In this document: positions 19,599 through 26,853 of the stretch, piece after piece
Numbering within the stretch: position 1 is the stretch's first letter
How the letters are laid out: each line of letters opens with the position of its first letter
Source of the DNA: Streptomyces cyaneus
GTDB lineage: Bacteria > Actinomycetota > Actinomycetes > Streptomycetales > Streptomycetaceae
DNA: 64,000 nt
Direction: 5' to 3'
Assembly (NCBI RefSeq): GCF_004028635.1
Contig: NZ_RQJW01000009.1
Coordinates: 310,001 to 374,000 of the forward strand
Notes under the pieces: generated by a model
Databases searched by the model: none
What the model saw: only the letters and a program-made list of their open reading frames with translations
What the model was told of the DNA's origin: nothing
Position numbers and translations under genes: made by a program

Positions 19599-20240
19599 CT
19601 AGATGCCCAACTCCTGCGCCAGTACGGCCGCTTGGACCCGGCTCCGCAGCTCCAGCTTCCCCAGCAGGCGGCTGACGTGCGTCTTCACCGTCGCCTCGGC
19701 CATGTCGAGCCGGCTCGCGATGTCGGCGTTGGACAACCCCTCCCCGAGGCAGGCCAGCACCTCGCGCTCGCGGCGGGTGAGACTGTCCAGGACGGACGGG
19801 TCGGCCGTCGTCTCGCGCACCGGCTTCGCGGCGAACTCGGCGATCAGGCGCCGGGTGACGGCCGGGGCGATGAGTCCCTCGCCGCGCGCCACGGTCTGGA
19901 CGGCCTCGATCAGGTCCCTCGCCTCCGTGTTCTTCAGCAGGAACCCCGCGGCCCCGGCCCGCAACGCCCCGAACACGTACTCGTCGAGGTCGAAGGTGGT
20001 GAGCACGAGCACGTCGGCCAGCCGCTCGGCGACGACCTGCCGTGTCGCCGACACCCCGTCCAGGCGGGGCATCTGAATGTCCATCAGCACCAGGTCGGGC
20101 CGCAGTTCGCGTGCCATGGCCACCGCCTGCTCGCCGTCCGCCGCCTCGCCGACGACCTCGATGTCGGGGGCGCTGCGCAGGATGAGGACCAGCCCGGCGC
20201 GCACGGCGGACTGGTCCTCGGCGACCAGGACGCGGATCAT
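19599..20240 (-). CDS. NarL/FixJ-family response regulator
   Basis: The 213-residue protein has a receiver domain (MIRVLVAEDQ, phospho-acceptor Asp in LVLMDIQMP, switch Thr in VLTTFDLDEY, Lys in FLLKNTEARD) and a LuxR-type helix-turn-helix (LTRREREVLACLGEGLSN, ATVKTHVSRLLGKL). Its start overlaps the stop of the histidine kinase gene by four bases, so the pair is co-translated. The long frame continuing upstream is a shadow of the kinase. The target genes are unknown. Confidence 0.93.
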   Translation of the reverse strand: MIRVLVAEDQSAVRAGLVLILRSAPDIEVVGEAADGEQAVAMARELRPDLVLMDIQMPRLDGVSATRQVVAERLADVLVLTTFDLDEYVFGALRAGAAGFLLKNTEARDLIEAVQTVARGEGLIAPAVTRRLIAEFAAKPVRETTADPSVLDSLTRREREVLACLGEGLSNADIASRLDMAEATVKTHVSRLLGKLELRSRVQAAVLAQELGI

Positions 20241-21427
20241 TCTCTGTCTCCTTCGGTCACGGGAAGCGTGGCCCGTACGGCCCAGATCTTGCCGTCGATC
20301 GAGTCCGGGTCCTGCACGGGGCCGGCCTCGAAATCGCCGCCCAGCAGCGCGACCCGCTCCCGCATCCCGACCAGCCCGGCACCCGAGCCGGGCGCGCGGG
20401 GCCCCTCGCGCTCGCCACCGAACGGGCTGGTCACGGAGACGGTGAGGCAGCCGTCCCGGTGGGCCAGCGCGACCCTGACCCGGCCGGGGGAGGCGTGTTT
20501 GAGGGCGTTGGTCAGGGACTCCTGGACGATGCGGTAGGCGGCGAGCTCGACCGGGGCGGGGACGGCGGCGCAGGAGGTGTCGAGGGTGACGTCGAGGCCG
20601 TTGGTGCGGGCGCCGTCGACCAGGGCGTCGAGGCCGTCGAGCGTGGGAGCGGCGACGGGCTCGGTGTCGCCGCTGGAGTCGCGCAGGATGCCGATGAGCC
20701 GGCGCATCTCGGCGAGCCCTTCGACGCTGTTCTCCCGGATGACCGTGAGGGCCTCCCGGGAGGTCTTCGGGTCGTCGAGGGAGAGCGCGGCCGTGGAGTG
20801 GATGGCGATCGCGGAGAGATGGTTGGCGACCATGTCGTGCAACTCGCGTGCCATGCGGGCGCGTTCCGAGGTGACGGCCTGGGCGCGGTCCATCTCGGCC
20901 AGCAGTGCGGTCTGTTCGGCGCGCAGCCGGGCGGCCTCGGCGGCGTCGCGGTGGTTGCGCACGATCCAGCCGGTGGCGGCGGGGCCGTACGCCACGACAC
21001 CGACCCCCACGCCGATCAGCAGCGCCTCCGGGACGCGCCACACCGCGAACGGCACCAGCGTCGCGGCCACCGTGAGCAGACCGGTGATCCACTGGGTACG
21101 GCGGGCCGAGGCGAGCGGGCCGTACAGCACGGCCGCGTAGATGATGTCGGTGAACATCAGGATCGTGGCCAGGTTGCCCTGGGTGAAGACGTCCGCGCAG
21201 ATCGCGGGCGTGCCGATCAGCAGGGCTGCGCGGGGGGCCGTGCGACGCAGCAGCTCGCAGCCGGCCATCACGGTCAGCGGCACCAGGATCGGCCAGGGGC
21301 CGTCGAAGAGCGTGATCGGGTCCTTGGCGGTCCGCGTGCCCAGACCGACGCCCAACAGCAGCAGGCCGCCGAGCAGCCCGCCGATGGCGACGTACACGTC
21401 GAAGCGGTGCGGGCGGGGGAGGGCCAT
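20237..21427 (-). CDS. Sensor histidine kinase (HisKA_3 type) paired with the NarL-type regulator
   Basis: The 396-residue protein has five or six membrane segments in its first 150 residues with almost no extracellular domain. A HisKA_3 phosphorylation site (RARMARELHDMVANHLS) and an HATPase domain with N box VQESLTNALKHA and G box GAGLVGMRERV follow. The lack of an outer sensing domain suggests a membrane or intramembrane signal. ATG 21427 is preferred because it starts just before the first membrane helix; the frame is open to 21490. Confidence 0.92.
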   Translation of the reverse strand: MALPRPHRFDVYVAIGGLLGGLLLLGVGLGTRTAKDPITLFDGPWPILVPLTVMAGCELLRRTAPRAALLIGTPAICADVFTQGNLATILMFTDIIYAAVLYGPLASARRTQWITGLLTVAATLVPFAVWRVPEALLIGVGVGVVAYGPAATGWIVRNHRDAAEAARLRAEQTALLAEMDRAQAVTSERARMARELHDMVANHLSAIAIHSTAALSLDDPKTSREALTVIRENSVEGLAEMRRLIGILRDSSGDTEPVAAPTLDGLDALVDGARTNGLDVTLDTSCAAVPAPVELAAYRIVQESLTNALKHASPGRVRVALAHRDGCLTVSVTSPFGGEREGPRAPGSGAGLVGMRERVALLGGDFEAGPVQDPDSIDGKIWAVRATLPVTEGDRE

Positions 21428-21579
21428 GACTCCATCCAACACGGTGGCCGTGGCCGACGCCTGATTCCGGGGGAGGGTCCTGGACTGCATCTTTCGATGT
21501 ACGGCGGTTTCGTCACCGCCGACGACGAAAGGGGCCGTGGCCGCCGGGAGCCTGGAAGGGTGACCGAAGGGAGCATGTT

Positions 21580-22167
21580 GTGATCGTCGCCCTCATCATC
21601 GCCTGTGAGGTGGGCTTCTGGGTGCTGCTGGCCCTGGGCCTGGCCGTCCGCTACCTGCTGAAATGGCGCCGCACCAGCGTGGTGCTGCTGCTGTGCGAGC
21701 CGGTGCTGGAGCTCGTCCTGTTCGTCGCGACGGCGATCGACCTGAAGAACGGCGCCGAGCCGAGCTGGGAGCACGGCGTGGCGGCGCTCTACATCGGCTA
21801 CACCGTCGCCTTCGGCCACTACACGATCCGCTGGCTCGACGGCCACGCCGCCCACCGCCTGGGCGGCGCCCCGCCCCCGCAGAAGCCGCCCCGCTACGGT
21901 CGCGCCCGTGCCCGGCACGAGGCGAAGCTGTGGCTGCGGGCAGTGGTCGGGGGAGCGGTGGCCCTCGGGCTGCTCCAACTCGCGGTCTGGTACGTGGGCG
22001 ACTCGGGGGACGTCAGCTCCCTGCGGGCCTTCCAGTGGGTGGCGATCCGCACGGTCGGCATCTACGGCCTGATCGCCCTGGGGTACTGGATCTGGCCGAA
22101 GAAGGCCCCCGCCGGCGCCGAGGAGGAGCCCCGGCACACGGCCGACAAGGAGCATGTCCGGTCATGA
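21580..22167 (+). CDS. Conserved membrane protein of unknown function
   Basis: The 195-residue protein has about five hydrophobic segments: residues 2-22, 34-52, 64-84, a fourth around 122-138 and a fifth around 150-170. It includes the motif WEHGVAALYIGYTVAFGHYTI split near residue 65-85 and a charged C-terminal tail. I do not recognise a characterised family; it resembles conserved Streptomyces integral membrane proteins. The GTG start at 21580 follows GAAGGGAG. It is divergent from the histidine kinase across a 152-base gap, so regulation by that system is possible. Confidence 0.75.
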   Translation: MIVALIIACEVGFWVLLALGLAVRYLLKWRRTSVVLLLCEPVLELVLFVATAIDLKNGAEPSWEHGVAALYIGYTVAFGHYTIRWLDGHAAHRLGGAPPPQKPPRYGRARARHEAKLWLRAVVGGAVALGLLQLAVWYVGDSGDVSSLRAFQWVAIRTVGIYGLIALGYWIWPKKAPAGAEEEPRHTADKEHVRS

Positions 22168-22227
22168 GCCCGGCGACGAAAGCGGTGCGGGGCTGCATGG
22201 GTGTGCGCCGGCACTCCCGCGGAGCGG

Positions 22228-22800
22228 CTAGCGCTCCCCGCCCGGCACCCACAGCACGTCCCCGACCTCCTTGTTCGCGGTCCTCGCGAGGATGAACAGG
22301 AGGTCGGACAGGCGGTTGAGGTAGGTCGCGGTCAACGGGTTCATCACCTCGCCGTGCACCTCCAGCGCCGCCCACGTCGAGCGCTCCGCCCGGCGTACGA
22401 CCGTGCAGGCCTGGTGCAGCAGGGCCGCGCCCGGCGTGCCACCCGGGAGGATGAAGGACCGCAGCTTCTCCAGCTGCTCGTTGAAGTGGTCGCAGTCCGC
22501 CTCCAGCTTGTCGATGTAGAACTGCTCGACCCGCAGCGGCGGGAACTCCGGGTTCTCCACCACCGGCGTCGACAGGTCCGCACCTACGTCGAACAGGTCG
22601 TTCTGCACCCGGGTGAGGACCTTGACGACCTCCTGCGCCAGCCCGCCCAGTGCGATCGCCGTGCCGATCACCGCGTTCGCCTCGTTGGCGTCGGCGTACG
22701 CCGAGATCCGCAGATCGGTCTTGGCGACCCGGCTCATGTCGCCGAGGGCGGTGGTGCCCTGGTCGCCGGTCCTGGTGTAGATGCGCGTCAGATTGACCAT
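22228..22800 (-). CDS. ATP:cob(I)alamin adenosyltransferase, PduO type
   Basis: This enzyme adds the 5'-deoxyadenosyl group to cobalamin, making the cofactor of methylmalonyl-CoA mutase. The 190-residue protein shows the PduO N-terminal ATP-binding motif TRTGDQGTT, then RISAYADANEANAVIG and the later TCTVVRRAER-like stretch (QACTVVRRAERSTW) with the conserved Arg and Glu. It follows the ABC permease gene by 13 bases on the same strand. The link to the mce and meaB genes 20 kb away is functional, not positional. Confidence 0.93.
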   Translation of the reverse strand: MVNLTRIYTRTGDQGTTALGDMSRVAKTDLRISAYADANEANAVIGTAIALGGLAQEVVKVLTRVQNDLFDVGADLSTPVVENPEFPPLRVEQFYIDKLEADCDHFNEQLEKLRSFILPGGTPGAALLHQACTVVRRAERSTWAALEVHGEVMNPLTATYLNRLSDLLFILARTANKEVGDVLWVPGGER

Positions 22801-22813
22801 GTGGCCAGCGTAG

Positions 22814-23563
22814 TTACGCTCCGGCGGTTCGGAACACGCGTGTGCCGACCGTCACGGCCAGTGCGGTGAAGGCGAGGGCGACCAGGACGCCGTACAGCAT
22901 GTGCGCCGTCGCGTACGAGCCGATGTACGCGTCCCGCACCGCGTCCACCAGATAGCGGAACGGCACGAAGTGCGAGAGGACGTCCAGCCACGTCGGCCCC
23001 AGCGTCATCGGCAGCATCAGGCCCGACAGCAGCATCATCGGCATCGTCATGGCGTTGATCGCCGGGCCGAACTCCTGCGGTGTGCGGACCTTCATGGCGA
23101 GCGCGTACGACAGCGAGGCCAGCGACACCGTCAGCAGCGCGACGAACGCGAAGCCGATCAGCACGCCGGGCAGGGGAACCCGCAGCCCCATCACCAGCGC
23201 CGCCAGCACCAGCAGCACCGCCTGGAAGACGAACACGGTGGCGTCGCGCAGGACGCGTCCCAGCAGCAGCGCGAGGCGGCTGACGGGCGTCACCCGCATC
23301 CGCTCCACCACGCCCTGGCCCTTCTCGATGATGATCGAGAAGCCCGCGAACGACGCCCCGAACAAGCCGAGTTGCAGCAGCAGCCCGGGCACCAGCACCT
23401 GCCACGAGCTGCCCTCGTCGCCCAGCGGCAGATCCGTCAGCAGCGGACCGAAGAAGAGCAGATACAGCAGCGGCATCAGCACGCCGAAGAGCAGGGCGAA
23501 GCGGGAGCGCAGGGACTGGCGCAGATAGCGGCCGTAGATCAGCGCGGTGTCATGAAGCAGCAT
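22814..23563 (-). CDS. ABC-2 type transporter permease
   Basis: The 249-residue protein has six membrane helices and the ABC-2 pattern LVPGLLLQLGLFGASFAGFS, a re-entrant Pro/Met-rich stretch MTMPMMLLSGLMLPMTLGP, and PFRYLVDAVRDAYIG. It partners the ATPase gene just upstream, separated by 12 bases. The pair resembles daunorubicin-resistance (DrrAB) type drug exporters. Confidence 0.92.
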   Translation of the reverse strand: MLLHDTALIYGRYLRQSLRSRFALLFGVLMPLLYLLFFGPLLTDLPLGDEGSSWQVLVPGLLLQLGLFGASFAGFSIIIEKGQGVVERMRVTPVSRLALLLGRVLRDATVFVFQAVLLVLAALVMGLRVPLPGVLIGFAFVALLTVSLASLSYALAMKVRTPQEFGPAINAMTMPMMLLSGLMLPMTLGPTWLDVLSHFVPFRYLVDAVRDAYIGSYATAHMLYGVLVALAFTALAVTVGTRVFRTAGA

Positions 23564-23575
23564 CTTCGGGGATTC

Positions 23576-24358
23576 CTATACGGCTACGGGGGCGGCGTCG
23601 GCCTGCGTGGCGCTGCGGCCGGTGATGGCGAGGAACGTGTCCTGCAGTGAGGCGTCGATCGAGCCGCCGTACTGCAGCTTCAGCGCGCTCGGTGTGCCCT
23701 CCGCCACGACCACGCCCTTGTCGACGATCACCAGGCGGTCGGAGAGGGCGTCGGCCTCGTCGAGGTAGTGCGTGGTCAGGAAGACGGTCGTGCCGTGCTC
23801 GTCGCGCAGGCGCCGGATCAGGTCCCACAGGTCGGCTCGGCTGCCGGGGTCGAGGCCGGTCGTCGGCTCGTCGAGGAACAGGACCTTCGGGCGGTGCGTG
23901 AGCGCCATCGCGATGTCGAGGCGGCGCCGCTGCCCGCCGGAGAGGGCGCCCGCCTTGCGGTCGAGGAGGTCGGTCAGGCCCAGATCGCGGGCCAACTCCT
24001 CGGCGCGCTCGGTCGCCTGGGTCTTGGTCAGGCGGTACAGGCGGCCCTGGGTGACGAGTTCCTCCCGCACGGTGATCTGCGGATCGACCCCGCCCGACTG
24101 GGCCACGTAGCCGCACGCCCGGCGCACTCCGGCCGGGTCGGTGGCCAGGTCGCAGCCCGCCACGGTGGCCGCGCCCCCGGTGGGCGCCAGCAAAGTCGTC
24201 AGCATCCGCAGGGTCGTCGTCTTGCCTGCCCCGTTCGGGCCCAGGAAGCCGAGGATCTCGCCCTCGCGGACGGCAAGGTCGATGCCGCGCACGGCCTGGA
24301 CCGGGCCGAGCTTGGTCTGGAAGGTACGGGCCAGTCCGGCCGTACTGATGATTGGCAT
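23576..24358 (-). CDS. ABC transporter ATP-binding protein, DrrA-like
   Basis: The 260-residue ATPase has Walker A GPNGAGKTTTLRML, signature LSGGQRRRLDIAMAL, Walker B KVLFLDEPTTGLDP and the switch histidine in TTHYLDEADAL. The DrrA-like C-terminal extension is short. It heads an operon with the permease and the cobalamin adenosyltransferase. A TetR gene is divergent, and an AT-rich palindrome sits in the shared gap, which suggests drug-type induction. Confidence 0.94.
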   Translation of the reverse strand: MPIISTAGLARTFQTKLGPVQAVRGIDLAVREGEILGFLGPNGAGKTTTLRMLTTLLAPTGGAATVAGCDLATDPAGVRRACGYVAQSGGVDPQITVREELVTQGRLYRLTKTQATERAEELARDLGLTDLLDRKAGALSGGQRRRLDIAMALTHRPKVLFLDEPTTGLDPGSRADLWDLIRRLRDEHGTTVFLTTHYLDEADALSDRLVIVDKGVVVAEGTPSALKLQYGGSIDASLQDTFLAITGRSATQADAAPVAV

Positions 24359-24379
24359 GACCCCAGAAAAACAGAGTCC

Positions 24380-24410
24380 CTTAAATTTTGCAATGACCCC
24401 AAAGTTTAAG
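24380..24410. promoter_or_regulatory. Candidate TetR operator between the exporter operon and its regulator
   Basis: An inverted repeat CTTAAATTTTG (24380-24390) and CAAAGTTTAAG (24400-24410) matches at 10 of 11 positions around a 9-base spacer. Its AT-richness stands out in this genome. It lies in the 80-base gap between the divergent ABC and TetR genes, the usual place for a TetR autoregulatory site. Confidence 0.7.
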
Positions 24411-24438
24411 AGGGCCCAGCGAAGCTAGGATGTGGACC

Positions 24439-25080
24439 ATGGCTGAGGGGCTCAGGGAGCGGAAGAAGCGCGAGACGCGGCAGCGCATCTCGGACATCGC
24501 CACCGGGCTGTTCCTGGAGCACGGGTTTGTGACGGTGACCATCGCGGAGGTGGCGGAGGCCGCGGATGTCTCCGTGAACACCGTCTACAACTACTTCCCG
24601 GCGAAGGAGGACCTCTTCTTCGACCGCTCCGCCGGCGTCGTCGAGCAGCTCTCCCGCTGGGTGCGCGCCCGGGACGAGGGGGAGTCGGCCGCCCGGGCCG
24701 TGCTGCGCGAGCTGCGCGCCGAGGTCGAGGCGGTCTCGCCCCGGATCGGCCTCATGGCGGGCTACGACCGCTTCATGCGCGTCATCCACGAGGCGCCGCC
24801 GCTGCGATCGAGGCTGTGGAGCCTCCAGCAGGAGATCCACGACCACCTCGAAGCCACCCTTCGCGAGGAGGCCGGCGCGCCCGACGGCGACCCGCTGCCG
24901 GGGCTGATCGCGGGTCAGCTCTCCTGGTGCCATCAGACGGTCTTCGTCACCGTCGGCCGCGAGATGCTCAAGGGGCGCAATCCGGACGAAGTGTCACGTG
25001 AGGTGCTCGTGCTTCTCGACGACATCGAGGAGCTGTTGAGCGAGAAGGTGCTCAACTACGCCGTCCGAGGCGCTCAATGA
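24439..25080 (+). CDS. TetR-family transcriptional regulator
   Basis: The 213-residue protein has a typical TetR N-terminus: helix-turn-helix at about residues 28-50, IAEVAEAADVSVNTVYNYF, followed by a helical ligand-binding domain. ATG 24439 is favoured since AGGA lies eight bases upstream; ATG 24430 overlaps that ribosome-binding site. It is divergent from the DrrAB-like operon and probably represses it by the palindrome at 24380-24410. The ligand is unknown. Confidence 0.92.
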   Translation: MAEGLRERKKRETRQRISDIATGLFLEHGFVTVTIAEVAEAADVSVNTVYNYFPAKEDLFFDRSAGVVEQLSRWVRARDEGESAARAVLRELRAEVEAVSPRIGLMAGYDRFMRVIHEAPPLRSRLWSLQQEIHDHLEATLREEAGAPDGDPLPGLIAGQLSWCHQTVFVTVGREMLKGRNPDEVSREVLVLLDDIEELLSEKVLNYAVRGAQ

Positions 25081-25217
25081 CCCGTGCCGGTGTGATGTCC
25101 GTCAGATGAGACGTGACTCGCGTTACTAACCGGTCACACAGTCCCTCACGACCGCTAAGGTCCGCCGAAGAGGCAACCTAAACAGGGTGTAAGGCGTTTC
25201 AAAGGGGAGTCACAACA

Positions 25218-26066
25218 GTGGCACGGAAGCTTGCCGTCATCGGCGCCGGCTTGATGGGTTCCGGGATCGCCCAGGTCTCCGCGCAGGCGGGCTGGGACGT
25301 CGTCCTCAGGGACGTCACCGACGAGGCACTCAAGCGTGGCACCGACGGCATCAAGGCGTCGTACGACAAGTTCGTCAGCAAGGGCAAGCTGGAGGCGCAC
25401 GACGCCGATGCCGCCCTCGCCCGGATCACCGCGACCACCGACCTGGACGCCGTCGCCGACGCGGACGTCGTCGTCGAGGCCGTCTTCGAGAAGCTCGAGG
25501 TCAAGCACGAGATCTTCCGCGCGCTCGACAAGATCGTGCGGGACGACACCGTGCTCGCCTCCAACACCTCCGCCATCCCGATCACCAAGATCGCGGCGGC
25601 CACCGAGCGCCCCGAGCGGGTCGTGGGCGTGCACTTCTTCTCGCCGGTCCCGATGATGCAGCTGTGCGAGCTGGTCCGCGGCTACAAGACGAGTGACGAA
25701 ACCCTCGCCACCGCGCGGGAGTTCGCCGAGTCCGTCGGCAAGACCTGCATCGTCGTGAACCGGGATGTCGCCGGCTTCGTGACGACCCGGCTCATCTCGG
25801 CCCTCGTCGTCGAGGCCGCCAAGCTGTACGAGTCGGGCGTCGCCACCGCCGAGGACATCGACCTCGCCTGCAAGCTGGGCTTCGGCCACGCCATGGGTCC
25901 GCTCGCCACGGCGGACCTCACCGGCGTCGACATCCTGCTGCACGCCACCAGCAACATCTACACCGAGTCCCAGGACGAGAAGTTCGCCCCGCCGGAGCTG
26001 ATGCGCCGGATGGTGGACGCGGGTGACATCGGCCGCAAGAGCGGGCAAGGCTTTTACAGCTACTGA
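25218..26066 (+). CDS. 3-hydroxybutyryl-CoA dehydrogenase
   Basis: The enzyme oxidises or reduces 3-hydroxyacyl-CoA with NAD(P). The 282-residue protein has the N-terminal Rossmann motif VIGAGLMGSGIAQ, the catalytic histidine in VGVHFFSPVPMM with the paired Glu region, ASNTSAIPIT, and the C-terminal helical domain ending RKSGQGFYSY. This is the stand-alone Hbd form rather than a multifunctional FadB. GTG 25218 follows GGGGAG. It is transcribed alone and ends before a hairpin terminator. Confidence 0.93.
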   Translation: MARKLAVIGAGLMGSGIAQVSAQAGWDVVLRDVTDEALKRGTDGIKASYDKFVSKGKLEAHDADAALARITATTDLDAVADADVVVEAVFEKLEVKHEIFRALDKIVRDDTVLASNTSAIPITKIAAATERPERVVGVHFFSPVPMMQLCELVRGYKTSDETLATAREFAESVGKTCIVVNRDVAGFVTTRLISALVVEAAKLYESGVATAEDIDLACKLGFGHAMGPLATADLTGVDILLHATSNIYTESQDEKFAPPELMRRMVDAGDIGRKSGQGFYSY

Positions 26067-26142
26067 GGTTTCGTAGACCACCGCACAGCCCCTGCGCGCA
26101 TCACGCGATGGGGTGAATTCGGTATCGGTTCGCTTACAGACG

Positions 26143-26177
26143 GCAACCTCTGACCGCTCAACGCAGTCAGAGGTTGC
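26143..26177 (+). terminator. Hairpin terminator after the 3-hydroxybutyryl-CoA dehydrogenase gene
   Basis: A perfect 12-bp stem GCAACCTCTGAC (26143-26154) with GTCAGAGGTTGC (26166-26177) has an 11-base loop. It lies 77 bases after the stop and before the STAS gene. Confidence 0.7.
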
Positions 26178-26267
26178 ATCACCCGTCACAGCGAAGACTC
26201 ATAGCAAACACAGGCACAAGCACAGGCAACGCATCGCGGAGCACTAACGCACGCTTGGGGAGCGCAT

Positions 26268-26591
26268 ATGCACATCAGGGGCGACCACGCCGAACTGGTC
26301 GTCGGGGGCGTCCTCGACGTCCGCAGCGCGGCGGACGCCCGTACGGTCCTGCACTCGGCCGTCGACGACGGAGTCGGCGATCTGGTGCTCGACCTGTCCG
26401 AGCTGGACTCCTGGGACGCCACCGGACTCGGGGTGATCATGGGGGCCCACCGGCGGGCCGGCCGCTGCGGCCGGCGCCTGGTGCTGCGCGGTGTACCGCC
26501 GCAGATGCAGCGCCTGCTGGTGGCCACCCGGCTGCACCGGATCCTGGCGATCGAGGGCGGCATCGGGGTGGAGTCCCTGCCCCGGGTGTGA
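26268..26591 (+). CDS. STAS-domain anti-sigma factor antagonist-like protein
   Basis: The 107-residue protein is a single STAS domain. In SpoIIAA the regulatory motif is DSSG, the first serine being phosphorylated by the anti-sigma kinase. Here it reads D50-A51-T52-G, so the phospho-acceptor is alanine with threonine next to it. It may be permanently active, phosphorylated on Thr52, or not a classical antagonist. No kinase or sigma gene is adjacent. It could act on a distant partner; that is inference. Confidence 0.88.
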   Translation: MHIRGDHAELVVGGVLDVRSAADARTVLHSAVDDGVGDLVLDLSELDSWDATGLGVIMGAHRRAGRCGRRLVLRGVPPQMQRLLVATRLHRILAIEGGIGVESLPRV

Positions 26592-26853
26592 CCCCCGGCA
26601 CGGGTGGGGCCGGACAGTCGGGCGTTCCGTCTGCGAAGCGTACGACGGGCACAATCCTCACGAGACTGTGATGTCTCGGACGGCGCGGTACCCCGACCTG
26701 TCGTAGATACTGTGCGAAGGTTTAGGGTTCGGCTGCCCGCCGGCCAGAACTAACCCCTTCGAGCGGGCCCGGACCAGAAGCGACAGCGCGGTGTGCAAAG
26801 GCCGGGAGGGGCCAGGACCCGCAGCACACGACGCTTTTGGGGGGCTTGAAGCT

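Noticed and set aside
22168..22227. Possible cobalamin riboswitch near the adenosyltransferase gene
   Set aside because: The gene reads the other way, is third in its operon, and no B12-box-like sequence was seen upstream of the operon.
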